64,000 nt of DNA, taken from NCBI RefSeq assembly GCF_012273895.1, contig NC_052113.1, positions 434,001-498,000 of the forward strand, read 5' to 3'. Below the pieces are notes generated by a model that searched no databases, was not told where the DNA came from, and worked only from the letters and a program-made list of their open reading frames with translations. Within the stretch, counting starts at the first letter, position 1, and each line of letters starts with the position of its first letter. The position numbers and the translations under genes were made by a program. This DNA is from Zerene cesonia (lineage: Eukaryota; Arthropoda; Insecta; Lepidoptera; Pieridae). Positions 62,936 through 64,000 of the stretch are shown here, piece by piece.

Positions 62936-63194
62936 TGAAACTTTGTTATAATATCTGTTACTGTACGTTAGTGAGACTTCATGTAACAACAAATAACACC
63001 TTTAATATCTAATTATATATTAAATCCCTTTAGTGATTTAAATAAAGCATGTATATACCTGATATGTTTAAAACAAGATATTTCTTACATTCTTAAACCA
63101 CTTTGTTACCTTGGATACATGTGGTGGGTGAAATATTTCGTCTCCTTTGTAAATTCTTTTGTGGTTTAATGGCTATACTAAAACAAATACATCA

Positions 63195-63400
63195 ATTGCT
63201 TATAACACCGACAGATTTATAAATAAAAAAACGGCAAATATGTTGCTAACGTGAAACTCGAGAATGGCTCGACCGATTGGGTTAATTTTTTTATATTTTG
63301 TTAATACACAGGGAAGGTTCTTATGGAGAGAATAAACGTACCACACGATAAGCCAGGGCGGACCGCTAGAGCAATATACGAAATATTTTGAATGAAGTCG
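63195..63400 (+). repeat. Retroposon fragment in mGluR intron
   Basis: Contains 'actcgagaatggctcgaccg', 'cagggaaggttcttatgg' and 'gggcggaccgctagagcaat', a pattern common in lepidopteran genomes. Confidence 0.55.
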
Positions 63401-64000
63401 GCATTTCTGAATGAATGAATTTTTTTGGTAGGTCTTGTATCTAAATTAAAAAGCCACTTGAAATTGAAACGTCTATCTCATTCATCCGTCCCTATGTCCT
63501 TCCAGCTCAGTTTTATACCTTTGCCAACTTCTGGTAATAACTAAATTAAATGGGTAGAATTCTCTGTAAGTTCAATTGTTTTTGAAGTTATATCTACACG
63601 TACCTAAATATAATTCATTGCAGAAGAACAAAAGAAACAATATGTAAAACACTCCATCGTATTTGATTCGACATAATTTAAGTATAACGTGTATATGATA
63701 CTTAGCTTCATCAAATGTAATTAACGTTATCAGCTTTTAATAGTTACCATTAACTGAGTAATAGTTAAAATATGTAATATATTATTTAATAAAAAAACAT
63801 CACCAGCGATAAAATAAAAGATTACACAGCACTCGATTTAATTAAAATTGTAATTCATCAAAAGTTACATGACGCGAAACGTCGCGACAACTTATGAATA
63901 AATGATGATACAAGGTATATTATATATATCGTCGTATTAAATAAGCCTCTGCTATCAAAATATTAGCATATGCTTCATCTGATACATCAACTTAATGAAA

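Larger units (their letters stand above)
61323..64000. other. mGluR intron running out of the window
   Basis: Upstream intron of the first visible mGluR exon. It holds a short AG run near 61450-61465 and retroposon fragments at 62720-62935 and 63195-63400. No further mGluR exon was found. Confidence 0.6.

Overview
The window is lepidopteran (moth or butterfly) nuclear DNA. The signs are small CpG/GC-rich exons set in AT-rich introns, and many copies of interspersed repeats of types common in Lepidoptera: tRNA-derived SINEs with GAT-repeat tails, short retroposon fragments around 'agctgcgccccgcggtttcacccgcg', 'aaccgacttcaaaa' fragments and a small hAT-type MITE. There is no bacterial or plasmid-like organisation. 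All gene models below were built by hand from ORF pieces, GT/AG splice sites and codon-phase matching; no transcript data were available.

Four protein-coding genes are supported. (1) 238-5780, minus: a charged coiled-coil protein that I could not assign to a named family. Its 3' end probably lies left of the window, and one exon offers an alternative early stop. (2) 6464/9884-15690, plus: a CCDC92/CCDC74-family coiled-coil protein with two possible first exons. Genes 1 and 2 are divergent, and the ~680 bp between their start codons holds a strong RFX X-box (6175-6187), which suggests shared ciliary/flagellar regulation. (3) 18722-21486, minus: an armadillo-repeat, TMCO6-like protein, complete in five exons and convergent with gene 2. 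(4) 25199-61322, minus: a metabotropic glutamate receptor (class C GPCR). Thirteen exons cover part of the Venus-flytrap domain, the cysteine-rich domain, all seven membrane helices and the C-terminal tail; the N-terminal exons lie to the right of base 64000.

The mGluR gene fills more than half of the window because of large repeat-filled introns, including one of about 17 kb (42923-59875). Two runs of exactly 1000 N (36615-37614 and 46941-47940) are assembly placeholder gaps, both inside mGluR introns. The remaining sequence (15691-18721, 21487-25198, 61323-64000 and the introns) holds microsatellites, repeat fragments and no convincing additional genes. I found no CRISPR array, operon, genuine tRNA or rRNA gene, or wholly new system. 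The items most worth following are the shared X-box, the alternative exons of genes 1 and 2, the CA-rich tracts just downstream of several mGluR donors, and an Arg in place of the usual ligand-contacting Lys in the receptor.
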